A stretch of DNA of 6,325 nucleotides, taken from NCBI GenBank assembly GCA_020859645.1, contig JAJBVU010000087.1, forward strand, positions 1 to 6,325, read 5' to 3'. This stretch comes from Eubacterium sp. (lineage in GTDB: Bacteria > Bacillota > Clostridia > Lachnospirales > CAG-274). Below are positions 1 to 5,657 of this stretch, piece after piece; position 1 is the stretch's first letter; every line of letters starts with the position of its first letter. The position numbers and the translations under genes are program-made. The notes under the pieces are model-generated. The model was given only the letters and a program-made list of their open reading frames with translations, was not told the origin of the DNA and made no database searches.

Positions 1-52
1 CATTAAGACAGTAGGCGACGCTGTTGACTACATCAACGAAGCAAAGAAATAA
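1..52 (+). CDS. acpP: Acyl carrier protein, C-terminal end only (5' end outside window)
   Basis: Only the last 16 codons and the TAA stop (50-52) are present; base 1 is the third base of a split codon. The visible residues, IKTVGDAVDYINEAKK, match the final helix of bacterial acyl carrier proteins, where a 'TVGDAVDYI' stretch followed by a charged tail is characteristic. ACP carries growing acyl chains on a phosphopantetheine arm during type II fatty acid synthesis in the cytoplasm. The serine that carries the arm lies upstream of the window and cannot be checked. The position supports the call: acpP directly before rnc is the usual order in Firmicutes (fabD-fabG-acpP-rnc). An intrinsic terminator follows within 20 bp, so acpP probably ends its own transcript. 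Confidence 0.85.
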   Translation, partial: IKTVGDAVDYINEAKK

Positions 53-70
53 TCAAAACATTTTATACGG

Positions 71-125
71 GGCTGCCGAAACCGCTTCTTTTGCGGATTT
101 TCGGTATGCCTTTTATATTTTTTGT
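71..125 (+). terminator. Intrinsic terminator after acpP
   Basis: The stem pairs CCGC (82-85) with GCGG (93-96) around a 7-base loop. It extends through AAA and CCG (76-81) to TTT and CGG (99-104), with a two-base bulge at 97-98. A further GGC/GCC pair (71-73 with 108-110) closes the base. A T-rich tract follows from 111 to 123. This is the classic layout of a Rho-independent terminator and separates acpP from rnc. Confidence 0.8.
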
Positions 126-151
126 TGTACCTTCAAAAATATTTTAGTTTT

Positions 152-229
152 AAGCAGTTATAACAATTGAGACAGCCGGGGAAACAATCATTGTTTTTCA
201 AAATATTGTCTTAATTGTTATGCTTGCTT
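152..229 (+). promoter_or_regulatory. Long leader stem-loop in front of rnc (candidate RNase III autoregulatory site)
   Basis: Bases 152-174 pair with 207-229 over 23 consecutive positions. Nineteen are Watson-Crick pairs, three are G-U wobbles (157-224, 159-222, 169-212), and only T158/C223 is mismatched. The 32-base apical region holds a smaller hairpin, AAACAA (182-187) with TTGTTT (191-196). The stem ends three bases before the rnc ribosome binding site (233-237). About two helical turns of uninterrupted RNA duplex is the size of substrate RNase III prefers, and E. coli RNase III is known to cleave a stem in its own leader (rncO). That this stem does the same job here is inference. It is not a terminator, because no T-tract follows the right arm. 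Visible in DNA with high certainty; function uncertain. Confidence 0.6.
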
Positions 230-232
230 CTT

Positions 233-237
233 AGGAG
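233..237 (+). promoter_or_regulatory. Ribosome binding site deciding the rnc start
   Basis: AGGAG at 233-237 is 8 bases from the ATG at 246 but only 2 bases from the in-frame ATG at 240. The usual 5-9 base spacing favours the start at 246. Confidence 0.7.
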
Positions 238-245
238 CTATGCAT

Positions 246-923
246 ATGGATAAATTTTTAGATTATACCTTTAGGAATAAAGAGTATTTGCAGACCGCTT
301 TGACTCACAGCTCTTATGCGCACGAAACAGGTATGCCCACCTACCGCAACAACGAAAGACAGGAATTTTTGGGAGATGCTGTTCTTGAAATTGTTGTAAG
401 CGATTATATTTTCAATAAATATAAGCTTATGCCCGAGGGTGAAATGACGAAGCTCAGGGCAGGGGCTGTCTGTGAGGAAAGCCTTGCGGCAGCAGCCAGA
501 AAAATCGGCTTAGGCGAATATCTTTATTTGGGCAAGGGTGAAGAGCAGACCGGCGGCAGAAACAGACCCTCTATTTTGGCTGACGCTATGGAGGCTGTTT
601 TCGGGGCAGTTTATCTTGACGGGGGCTTGGAATCCGCAAGACCCTTTATTTTGAACATTTTAAGCGGCTATATTGAAGAGCTTAAAAGCAGCTTCAAAAC
701 AAGAGACTGCAAAACCTACCTTCAGGAAATGATACAAAAGAAGAGCAAGGAGCCTTTGGTTTATAACATTGTTAATGAATCAGGGCTTGCCCACAACAAG
801 GAGTTTGTTTCAAACGTAACCCACAAGGGCGTTGTTTTGGGAACAGGCAAGGGCAAAAGTAAAAAAGAAGCGGAGCAGAACGCCGCCGCAGACGCAGTTC
901 ATAAGCTTAAGGGAGAAAGCTGA
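246..923 (+). CDS. rnc: Ribonuclease III
   Basis: Double-strand-specific endoribonuclease that processes rRNA precursors and structured RNAs in the cytoplasm; it works as a homodimer with Mg2+. Numbering here is from the upstream ATG at 240. The catalytic domain (about 1-150) carries the family signature NERQEFLGDAVLE at 38-50, with metal and catalytic acids E42 and D46. The second acidic pair is D115 and E118 in the stretch SILADAMEAVFGAVYLDGG. A double-stranded RNA binding domain fills about 157-224 and ends in the lysine-rich KGKSKKEAEQNAA motif typical of that fold. Length is normal at 225 aa from ATG 246, or 227 aa from ATG 240; 246 is preferred on ribosome binding site spacing. The gene follows acpP as in most Firmicutes, but spoVS rather than smc comes next. 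The stem-loop in its leader suggests feedback control by its own product. Confidence 0.97.
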   Translation: MDKFLDYTFRNKEYLQTALTHSSYAHETGMPTYRNNERQEFLGDAVLEIVVSDYIFNKYKLMPEGEMTKLRAGAVCEESLAAAARKIGLGEYLYLGKGEEQTGGRNRPSILADAMEAVFGAVYLDGGLESARPFILNILSGYIEELKSSFKTRDCKTYLQEMIQKKSKEPLVYNIVNESGLAHNKEFVSNVTHKGVVLGTGKGKSKKEAEQNAAADAVHKLKGES

Positions 924-962
924 TAAATAATTATTATAAATATTTTTATTCGGGAGGCTATT

Positions 963-1223
963 ATGGAAATATTAAAGGTTTCATCAACATCACAGCCTAA
1001 AAGCGTAGCAGGGGCAATTGCCGCAATTGTCAGAAACTCAGACACTGCTGAAATTCAGACAATAGGGGCAGGAGCTGTTAATCAGGCTGTAAAGAGTATC
1101 GCTATCGCAAGGGGCTATGTTGCTCCGAACGGAATTGACCTTATTTGTATTCCGGCTTTCAGCCAAATTGAGGTTGACGGCGAACAAAAAACATCAATTA
1201 AATTTGTTGTAGAATCAAGATAA
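963..1223 (+). CDS. spoVS: Stage V sporulation protein S
   Basis: The 86-residue length and sequence match SpoVS throughout: MEILKVSSTSQPKSVAGAIA at the start, then the conserved stretch TIGAGAVNQAVKSIAIARGY (about 33-52), and a C-terminal FVVESR. SpoVS is a small Alba-fold protein, likely nucleic-acid binding. In Bacillus subtilis its loss alters septum formation and blocks sporulation at stage V (coat and heat-resistance development); the molecular target is not firmly known. A strong ribosome binding site (GGGAGG, 952-957) sits 5 bases before the ATG. The gap from rnc is 39 bp and very AT-rich, so spoVS may be read from rnc or from its own promoter; no convincing promoter was found. A terminator follows directly. 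Family members also occur in non-spore-formers, but here sigG lies next door. Confidence 0.96.
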   Translation: MEILKVSSTSQPKSVAGAIAAIVRNSDTAEIQTIGAGAVNQAVKSIAIARGYVAPNGIDLICIPAFSQIEVDGEQKTSIKFVVESR

Positions 1224-1229
1224 TAATTC

Positions 1230-1264
1230 AGACCTAAGGATGTTTCCTCAGGTCTTTTTGTTTG
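1230..1264 (+). terminator. Intrinsic terminator after spoVS
   Basis: AGACCT (1230-1235) pairs with AGGTCT (1250-1255) and AGGA (1237-1240) with TCCT (1245-1248), with one A/C mismatch (1236/1249) between them and a TGTT loop. The tail TTTTTGTTT follows from 1255. This is a strong terminator; it starts 6 bases after the spoVS stop and separates spoVS from the sigG run. Confidence 0.92.
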
Positions 1265-1292
1265 AATAAAACTTTGCCTTTGGGAAAGACTT
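1264..1292 (+). promoter_or_regulatory. Candidate sigma-F-type forespore promoter for sigG
   Basis: GGAAAGACTT (1283-1292) fits every fixed position of the sigma-F -10 consensus as I recall it (GGnnAnAnTW). GAATA (1264-1268) matches four of five positions of the -35 consensus GYWTA, 14 bases upstream. A start near 1299 would give a short leader into the sigG ribosome binding site at 1311. In B. subtilis sigma-F drives sigG (spoIIIG) in the forespore, so the location fits. The spacing is at the short end and no score was computed; the same bases could also serve sigma-G, which has a related -35. Confidence 0.4.
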
Positions 1293-1310
1293 TTTATAAA
1301 AGAGTTTTCC

Positions 1311-1315
1311 GGAGG
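1311..1315 (+). promoter_or_regulatory. Ribosome binding site deciding the sigG start
   Basis: GGAGG at 1311-1315 lies 9 bases before the ATG at 1325. The longer open frame reaching back to TTG 1262 would put its start inside the spoVS terminator tail with no binding site, so it is not used. Confidence 0.8.
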
Positions 1316-1324
1316 TATTTTTTT

Positions 1325-2095
1325 ATGCGACAAAAGGTAGAAATCTGCGGAGTGAACACCTCCCTTTTGCCTGTTCTTAAGGACGACGAAAAGGACAGGC
1401 TTATAAAAAGAATTAAGGAAGGAGACGAGGAAGCAAAAAAGCAGTATATTTACGGAAATTTGCGTCTTGTTTTAAGTGTAATTCAAAGGTTCAACGGCAG
1501 GGGCGAGTCTCCCGACGATATTTTTCAGGTTGGCTGTATAGGGCTTATAAAGGCTATAAACAATTTTGATACATCTCAGGAGGTTAAGTTTTCCACCTAC
1601 GCAGTGCCCATGATTATAGGTGAAATCAGGCGGCATTTGAGAGACTACAACACTATTCGTGTAAGCCGGTCCTTGAGAGATACTGCATATAAAGCTCTTC
1701 AGGCTAAGGAAAGGCTCACAAGCCAGCTTTCAAGAGAACCAACAGTAGACGAAATAGCCAAGGAGCTGGAAATTGACAGAGGCGAAATTGTTATGGCGCT
1801 TGACGCAATTCAGGACCCTGTGTCTCTTTTCGAGCCTGTTTATCATGACGGAACAGACGCACTTTTTGTTATGGATCAGGTCAGCGATGACAAAAACACC
1901 GACAATTCATGGGTGGAGAGTATAGCACTTTCGGAAGCACTGAAAAAGCTTTCGGAGCGAGAAAAGCATATTATCGATTTGAGATTTTTTAAGGGCAGAA
2001 CCCAAATGGAGGTTGCGGAGGAAATAGGCATAAGTCAGGCTCAGGTTTCAAGGCTTGAAAAAAGTGCGCTGAAAAATATGAGAAAGTATATGTGA
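1325..2095 (+). CDS. sigG: RNA polymerase sporulation sigma factor sigma-G
   Basis: Directs core RNA polymerase to late forespore genes such as those for small acid-soluble proteins and germination. At 256 aa it is close to the family length. The N-terminal KVEICGVNTSLLPVL (4-18) is the sigma-G hallmark. Region 2 is very well conserved: NLRLVLSVIQRF (45-56), DDIFQVGCIGLIKAI (64-78), and KFSTYAVPMIIGEIRR (88-103), which covers core binding, -10 recognition and melting. IRVSRSLRD (111-119) follows into region 3. Region 4 ends the protein, with the -35-recognising helix-turn-helix at about 226-246 (QMEVAEEIGISQAQVSRLEK). Sigma-F is the nearest alternative, but the N-terminal motif and DAIQDPVSLFEPVY favour sigma-G. 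In many relatives sigG follows sigE; here spoVS precedes it and sigE is not in the window. Its stop codon overlaps the ribosome binding site of yfmF, so the next genes are probably co-transcribed. Confidence 0.96.
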   Translation: MRQKVEICGVNTSLLPVLKDDEKDRLIKRIKEGDEEAKKQYIYGNLRLVLSVIQRFNGRGESPDDIFQVGCIGLIKAINNFDTSQEVKFSTYAVPMIIGEIRRHLRDYNTIRVSRSLRDTAYKALQAKERLTSQLSREPTVDEIAKELEIDRGEIVMALDAIQDPVSLFEPVYHDGTDALFVMDQVSDDKNTDNSWVESIALSEALKKLSEREKHIIDLRFFKGRTQMEVAEEIGISQAQVSRLEKSALKNMRKYM

Positions 2096-2104
2096 GGTGA
2101 TTTT

Positions 2105-3343
2105 ATGGAGATTTGGGACATAAACAGAGGGATTAAGGCTTATACGGCGAAAAGCGATAGGTTTTGTTCCTGCGGTCTGTCAGTGCTTTTCAAAAGGGAA
2201 TTGAAAAGGGAAGAGGCAACAAAAAACGCACTGCTTGCAAATGTTTTGGGGCTGGGGTGCAGAGAATATCCCACGCCCTCTGCTCTTGCGAAGGCGGCGG
2301 CGCTTTCCTACGGCAGCGGTATGGACTGTATAAATATGAAAAAGGGAAATTTTCAGCTTTTGGAATTTTACACACGCTGTGTCAATGAGGGGAACAATGT
2401 GAAAAATGCTTTGGAGCTTTTGAGAAGGGTTGTTTTCGAACCCCTTGCCGATAATAATGCTTTCAATGAAGATTATTTGAAAACGGCGAAGGAAATGCTT
2501 AAAAGCTCCATAAGGTCACGTAAGGATGACAAAAAGGAGTATGCAAGGGAACGTCTCCTTGAAGAAATGTTTCAGGGTCAGGGGGCAGGCATACCGGGTG
2601 ACGGCTTTCTCGATGACGTTGATCCCGTAACCCCCGAAGAGCTATATGCCCACTATAAAAAAATTGTTTCTCAGTCCGAAATAATAATTACAGCCGTCGG
2701 CAGCTTTGATGAGGAAGCATTGAAAAGGGGCTTAAGAGCCTTTGACGTTGGGGGCAGAAAGCCTAAGACAGCAGCTGTCAATTTGTCAAAGAACAGCGCA
2801 AAGCCCAAAGAAGTCTTTGAAAACATGGAGGTCAGCCAAAGCAAGCTTTGTGTGGGCTTAAAAACAAGGGCTGACTATTATGAGCTTCTCTGTGCAAATG
2901 AAATTTTCGGAGGCGGTTCTCAAAGCCGGCTGTTTATGAAGGCAAGGGAAAAAGAGGGACTTTGCTATTATATTACATCACAGGTGCTGAGGGGACTTGA
3001 CAGCTGCGTTCTGCAGTGTGGAGTATCCGAAGAAAACGCCGATAAAATAATTGAAATAAAAAATTCGGAATTAACAGATATGAAAAACACAACCGACAGA
3101 GAAATCGAAAGAGCAAAGGAAGGGCTTGTTAAGCAGTATACGGAGCTTAGCGACAGTCTCAGCGCAGCTGAAAGCTTTTGCCTTTCTAAAGCCCTGTGGG
3201 GCGGAGCAGACAGCCCCGAAGAAGCTTTGAATATAATAAAGTCTCTTGAAAATGACAGCGTCAGAGCAGCTTTTGAGGGAGCTTTTATCGATACAATATA
3301 TTTGCTGAAGAGGGGAGAGCCGCAGCTTGAAAATAAATTATAA
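2105..3343 (+). CDS. yfmF: M16-type peptidase-like protein, non-catalytic partner (YfmF family)
   Basis: A 412-residue member of the M16 (insulinase/processing peptidase) superfamily without the zinc-binding HxxEH motif, so probably not a peptidase by itself. The N-terminal half has ATKNALLANVLGLGCREYPT followed by LSYGSGMDCINMKKGN, typical of the YfmF family (ymfF locus in B. subtilis). The C-terminal half has the M16 substrate-site motif GGGSQSRLFMKAREKEGLCYY at 269-289, with R281 and Y288 in the places of the conserved Arg/Tyr. Such proteins pair with an active subunit, here the overlapping downstream gene, much as the alpha and beta subunits of processing peptidases do. Current annotation links YfmF/YfmH to EF-P 5-aminopentanol modification by association; the substrate is not established and no efp gene is seen here. 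GAGGTGA (2094-2100) serves as the ribosome binding site and overlaps the sigG stop. Predicted cytosolic: no signal peptide or membrane segment. Confidence 0.85.
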   Translation: MEIWDINRGIKAYTAKSDRFCSCGLSVLFKRELKREEATKNALLANVLGLGCREYPTPSALAKAAALSYGSGMDCINMKKGNFQLLEFYTRCVNEGNNVKNALELLRRVVFEPLADNNAFNEDYLKTAKEMLKSSIRSRKDDKKEYARERLLEEMFQGQGAGIPGDGFLDDVDPVTPEELYAHYKKIVSQSEIIITAVGSFDEEALKRGLRAFDVGGRKPKTAAVNLSKNSAKPKEVFENMEVSQSKLCVGLKTRADYYELLCANEIFGGGSQSRLFMKAREKEGLCYYITSQVLRGLDSCVLQCGVSEENADKIIEIKNSELTDMKNTTDREIERAKEGLVKQYTELSDSLSAAESFCLSKALWGGADSPEEALNIIKSLENDSVRAAFEGAFIDTIYLLKRGEPQLENKL

Positions 3344-4529
3344 AAGGTTGAAAAACGGAACGAGATGTTATATAATAAACAAAGAGGGCTGCGTGTCCAA
3401 GGAAGCGCTTTTGGCGGTGAACTTCGGCTCAGCGGACAGGGGAGCCAAAGCAGGCTGCGCCCATTTTTTGGAGCATAAGGTTTTCGAGCAAAAAAATCTC
3501 AATGTTTTTGACGAGTTCGGAAAGCATGGAGCAAACGTAAACGCCTTTACGAATTTTTCTCAAACAGCCTATTATTTCAGCTGTTATAAGGATTTTGAGG
3601 AAAATTTAAGGCTTCTTCTGGAATTTACTGCCAATCCATATTTCACAGATGAAAGCATTGAAAGAGAAAAGGGTATAATCGGGGAAGAAATAGGTATGTA
3701 TGAGGACGACCCTTGGTGGCAGGTTTATTTTAATCTGCTGAATGCTCTTTACAGCGAAAATCCCGTCAGAAACAATATTGCAGGCTCTAAGGAGGATATT
3801 TCCCAAATGAACAGGGATATTCTTCAAAAGGCTTATGACAGGTTTTATTGCGGTGAAAACTCCGTTTTGACCCTTTGCGGAGATTTCGGCAGTGATAATA
3901 TTTTCGACCTCTGCGAGGATCTGAGCCTTTTAAAAAGGGGAGAGCCTAATCAGAAAGAGAAAATTTTTGAAGAAAGAATTGCCGAAAAAATAAAGTCTGT
4001 TAAAATGGAGGTTTCAAAGCCCCTGTTTAATTTGGGCTTTAAGGAAAGGGATTTTGACACAGACGGGCTTAAAAGGCTTTGCTCAACGAGACTTCTTTTG
4101 GATATGATTTGCGGAAATGCTTCGGAGCTTTTCGAAAGGCTTTATTTAAGGGGAGACATCGACAAGAATTTTTCTATGGAATATCTTTTGGGAGATGACT
4201 ACGGTGCAGCAGTTTTTTCGGGGGTATCAGACAGGGGACAAGGTGTCTGCGAGGAGATTTTGAGAGAGACGGGAAGGCTTAAAAAAGAGGGCATTGACGA
4301 AAAGCTTTTGGAAATAAGCAAAAAACGTCTCAGAGGAGCCTTTTTGACGGGAACGGATAATATTCATGGAATAGTCTCAGCCGTTGCGGATTTTGCTTTT
4401 AAGGGCATAGATTTTTGGGATGTTTACAAGGGGTATTCGGCTGTTACGGCATATGACATTTATAAAAGGCTGGAAATATTTGATGCGGACAACTGTGCAT
4501 TGAGCATAGTCGAGCCGATTTTAAAGTAA
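3327..4529 (+). CDS. yfmH: M16 zinc metallopeptidase, catalytic partner (YfmH family)
   Basis: A 400-residue M16 peptidase with the inverted zinc motif HFLEH at 46-50: H46 and H50 bind zinc and E49 is the catalytic base. The third ligand is probably E121 (or E120) in EKGIIGEEIGMYEDDP, the conserved downstream glutamate of the family. ANVNAFTNFSQTAYYF (69-84) and NPVRNNIAGS are also family hallmarks. The C-terminal half carries the M16 C domain with CGNASELFERLYLRGDID. It starts with TTG at 3327, inside the end of yfmF (17 bp overlap), with AGGGGAGAG (3311-3319) as the binding site, 7 bases from the start. This suggests translational coupling and equal amounts of the two subunits. It matches B. 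subtilis ymfH, annotated as associated with EF-P 5-aminopentanol modification; the real substrate is unknown. No signal peptide is seen, so it should act in the cytosol. Confidence 0.9.
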   Translation: MKINYKRLKNGTRCYIINKEGCVSKEALLAVNFGSADRGAKAGCAHFLEHKVFEQKNLNVFDEFGKHGANVNAFTNFSQTAYYFSCYKDFEENLRLLLEFTANPYFTDESIEREKGIIGEEIGMYEDDPWWQVYFNLLNALYSENPVRNNIAGSKEDISQMNRDILQKAYDRFYCGENSVLTLCGDFGSDNIFDLCEDLSLLKRGEPNQKEKIFEERIAEKIKSVKMEVSKPLFNLGFKERDFDTDGLKRLCSTRLLLDMICGNASELFERLYLRGDIDKNFSMEYLLGDDYGAAVFSGVSDRGQGVCEEILRETGRLKKEGIDEKLLEISKKRLRGAFLTGTDNIHGIVSAVADFAFKGIDFWDVYKGYSAVTAYDIYKRLEIFDADNCALSIVEPILK

Positions 4530-4548
4530 AAAAGGGGCTTTTCGCCCT
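4527..4548 (-). terminator. Weak minus-strand terminator-like hairpin between yfmH and lgt
   Basis: Read on the minus strand, GGGC (4547-4544), a GAAAA loop and GCCC (4538-4535) form a short stem, followed by C and six T (4533-4528). On the plus strand the hairpin has no T-tract after it, so it should not stop yfmH-lgt transcription. It could limit antisense transcripts entering from the convergent gene at the right end. The stem is only 4 bp. Confidence 0.3.
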
Positions 4549-4571
4549 GTTACATATTAAAGGAGTAAAAA

Positions 4572-5447
4572 ATGAACCCTGATATTTGGTTTTATAATTT
4601 GGGCATAAAGCTTGAAAGCGTGCCGAAGGTGTTTTTGTCTGTAGGGGGCTTTGATATATACTGCTACGGCGTATGTATAGCCTTGGGTATGCTTTTCGGC
4701 TATTTAACGGCAGTGAGACAGGCTAAAGCCACAGGTCAAAACCCCGAGATTTACGGTGATTATGTTTTGCCGGGGATATTGTTTTCAATCTGCGGAGCGA
4801 GATTGGGCTATTTAATTTTTGACGAAAGCTCTTCGGTTTTGGACTTTTTCGGCTTCAGAGACGGAGGTCTTCAAATTTACGGCGGAATTTTGGCAGGACT
4901 TTTAACTGCCGTTGTATTCACTAAAATTAAGAAGGTCAGCCTTTTGACCTTCTGCGACACCTGTGTAAGAGGGCTTGCTTTGGGTCAGGCGATAGGAAGA
5001 TGGGGGAATTTTTTCAACAGAGAAGCCTTTGGCAAAGCCGCAGAGGGGCTTTTCGCTATGCGTCTTAAGGTTGAGCAGATTAAATCTGTAGGCAGTGTTT
5101 CAAGAAGCGGTGAAAGCATAATATATAACGGTGCGGAGCTGCCGATTATAGATTTTAACGGAACGGAATATATTCAGGTTCACCCTACATTTTTATATGA
5201 ATGTCTGTGGAATTTGGGGCTGTTTGTTATTTTAACGTTTATTTTAAAATTCGGCGGGGAGAAAAAGGGCATTTTAACGGCGGTTTATTTAATAGGCTAT
5301 GGTATTGGCAGATTTTGGATAGAGTCTCTCAGAACAGACCAGCTTAAGCTTTTGGGCTTGCCTGTTTCAATGCTGATATCCGTTATAATGATTATTGCCG
5401 GGCTTATAATTCTTATTTACTCAAAACATACAGAAAAAGACTCCTAA
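4572..5447 (+). CDS. lgt: Phosphatidylglycerol-prolipoprotein diacylglyceryl transferase
   Basis: Integral membrane enzyme that moves a diacylglyceryl group from phosphatidylglycerol to the lipobox cysteine of prolipoproteins, the first step of lipoprotein maturation. At 291 aa it is a normal length. Motifs in order: DIYCYG (28-33); DGGLQIYGGILAG (97-109), with the IYGG form common in Gram-positives where E. coli has a histidine at the equivalent of Y103; the Lgt signature GQAIGRWGNFFNREAFG (138-154), with R143, N146 and G154; HPTFLYE (204-210); and GYGIGRFWIESLRTDQL (242-258). Hydrophobic segments lie at about 20-45, 63-84, 100-118, 207-226, 234-250 and 263-283. AGGAG at 4561-4565 is 6 bases before the ATG. 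It follows yfmH by 42 bp with no forward terminator, so it probably shares the sigG-yfmF-yfmH transcript. In B. subtilis the gene is also known as gerF because germination needs lipidated proteins. No clear terminator follows on the plus strand. Confidence 0.97.
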   Translation: MNPDIWFYNLGIKLESVPKVFLSVGGFDIYCYGVCIALGMLFGYLTAVRQAKATGQNPEIYGDYVLPGILFSICGARLGYLIFDESSSVLDFFGFRDGGLQIYGGILAGLLTAVVFTKIKKVSLLTFCDTCVRGLALGQAIGRWGNFFNREAFGKAAEGLFAMRLKVEQIKSVGSVSRSGESIIYNGAELPIIDFNGTEYIQVHPTFLYECLWNLGLFVILTFILKFGGEKKGILTAVYLIGYGIGRFWIESLRTDQLKLLGLPVSMLISVIMIIAGLIILIYSKHTEKDS

Positions 5448-5462
5448 AATGAAGCATATTTG

Positions 5463-5649
5463 TATTAATTACCTTTTTTAATCGGTGATTTTTCAGGCGG
5501 AAAAGGGGGCAGGGGGGGACGAAGCCGAAAGGCGGTGATTTGCCGGAAGCGATCGGCTCCGAAAGGCGCCGCCCACGCCCCGGCACCCCTCAGCATCGTT
5601 CTCGGCTTTAACCCATCGCCCCCGGTTAAAGTCTGCGGCTGAATTAATA
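5463..5649. repeat. GC-rich hairpin-dense island, possible interspersed repeat or MITE-like insertion
   Basis: This fills most of the 210 bp gap between the convergent ends of lgt and the last gene. Over 5501-5640 I counted 92 G+C in 140 bases (66%), far above either flank. TATTAATT (5463-5470) and AATTAATA (5642-5649) are perfect inverted repeats at the edges; since ATTAAT is palindromic, they are also a 6 bp direct repeat like a target duplication. Inside are G runs of 5 and 7 (5505-5509, 5512-5518), two copies of CGGTGATTT (5483-5491, 5533-5541), two copies of CCGAAAGGCG (5525-5534, 5559-5568), two GAAA-loop hairpins (5524-5533, 5554-5571) and a 10 bp hairpin (5604-5633). No transposase is present. 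An open frame crosses it on the minus strand, but its low-complexity Pro/Arg/Phe-rich product looks spurious. Structured RNA is the main alternative. Confidence 0.5.
5604..5633. repeat. Perfect inverted repeat within the GC-rich island
   Basis: CTTTAACC (5606-5613) and GGTTAAAG (5624-5631) are exact reverse complements around a 10-base C-rich loop. A G-U and a G-C pair extend the stem by two (5604-5605 with 5632-5633). Neither strand has a T-tract directly after it, so it does not look like an intrinsic terminator. Confidence 0.7.
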
Positions 5650-5657
5650 TTTTTAGA

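Noticed and set aside
125..153. Possible sigma-A promoter for rnc: TTGTAC (125-130), 17 bases, TTTTAA (148-153)
   Set aside because: The -10 match is poor (TTTTAA against TATAAT). A start near 160 would also cut off the base of the leader stem. Too weak to list.
240..245. rnc start at ATG 240
   Set aside because: Possible, but AGGAG would be only 2 bases away; ATG 246 has 8-base spacing.
909..940. Promoter for spoVS, sigma-H-like (AGGGAGAAA) or sigma-A-like (TATTAT at 932-937)
   Set aside because: No matching second box at the right distance; the region is simply AT-rich.
1262..1324. N-terminal extension of sigG from TTG 1262
   Set aside because: It begins in the T-tail of the spoVS terminator, has no ribosome binding site, and adds 21 residues not found in sigma-G. 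ATG 1325 has GGAGG at a good distance.
1115..1333. Minus-strand open frame over the spoVS end and sigG start
   Set aside because: It is antisense to a firmly identified gene and to a terminator, with no family resemblance.
2164..2388. Short open frames on both strands inside yfmF (also 2190-2375 minus and 3606-3827 minus in yfmH)
   Set aside because: Shadows of the real coding frames; no ribosome binding site or domain.
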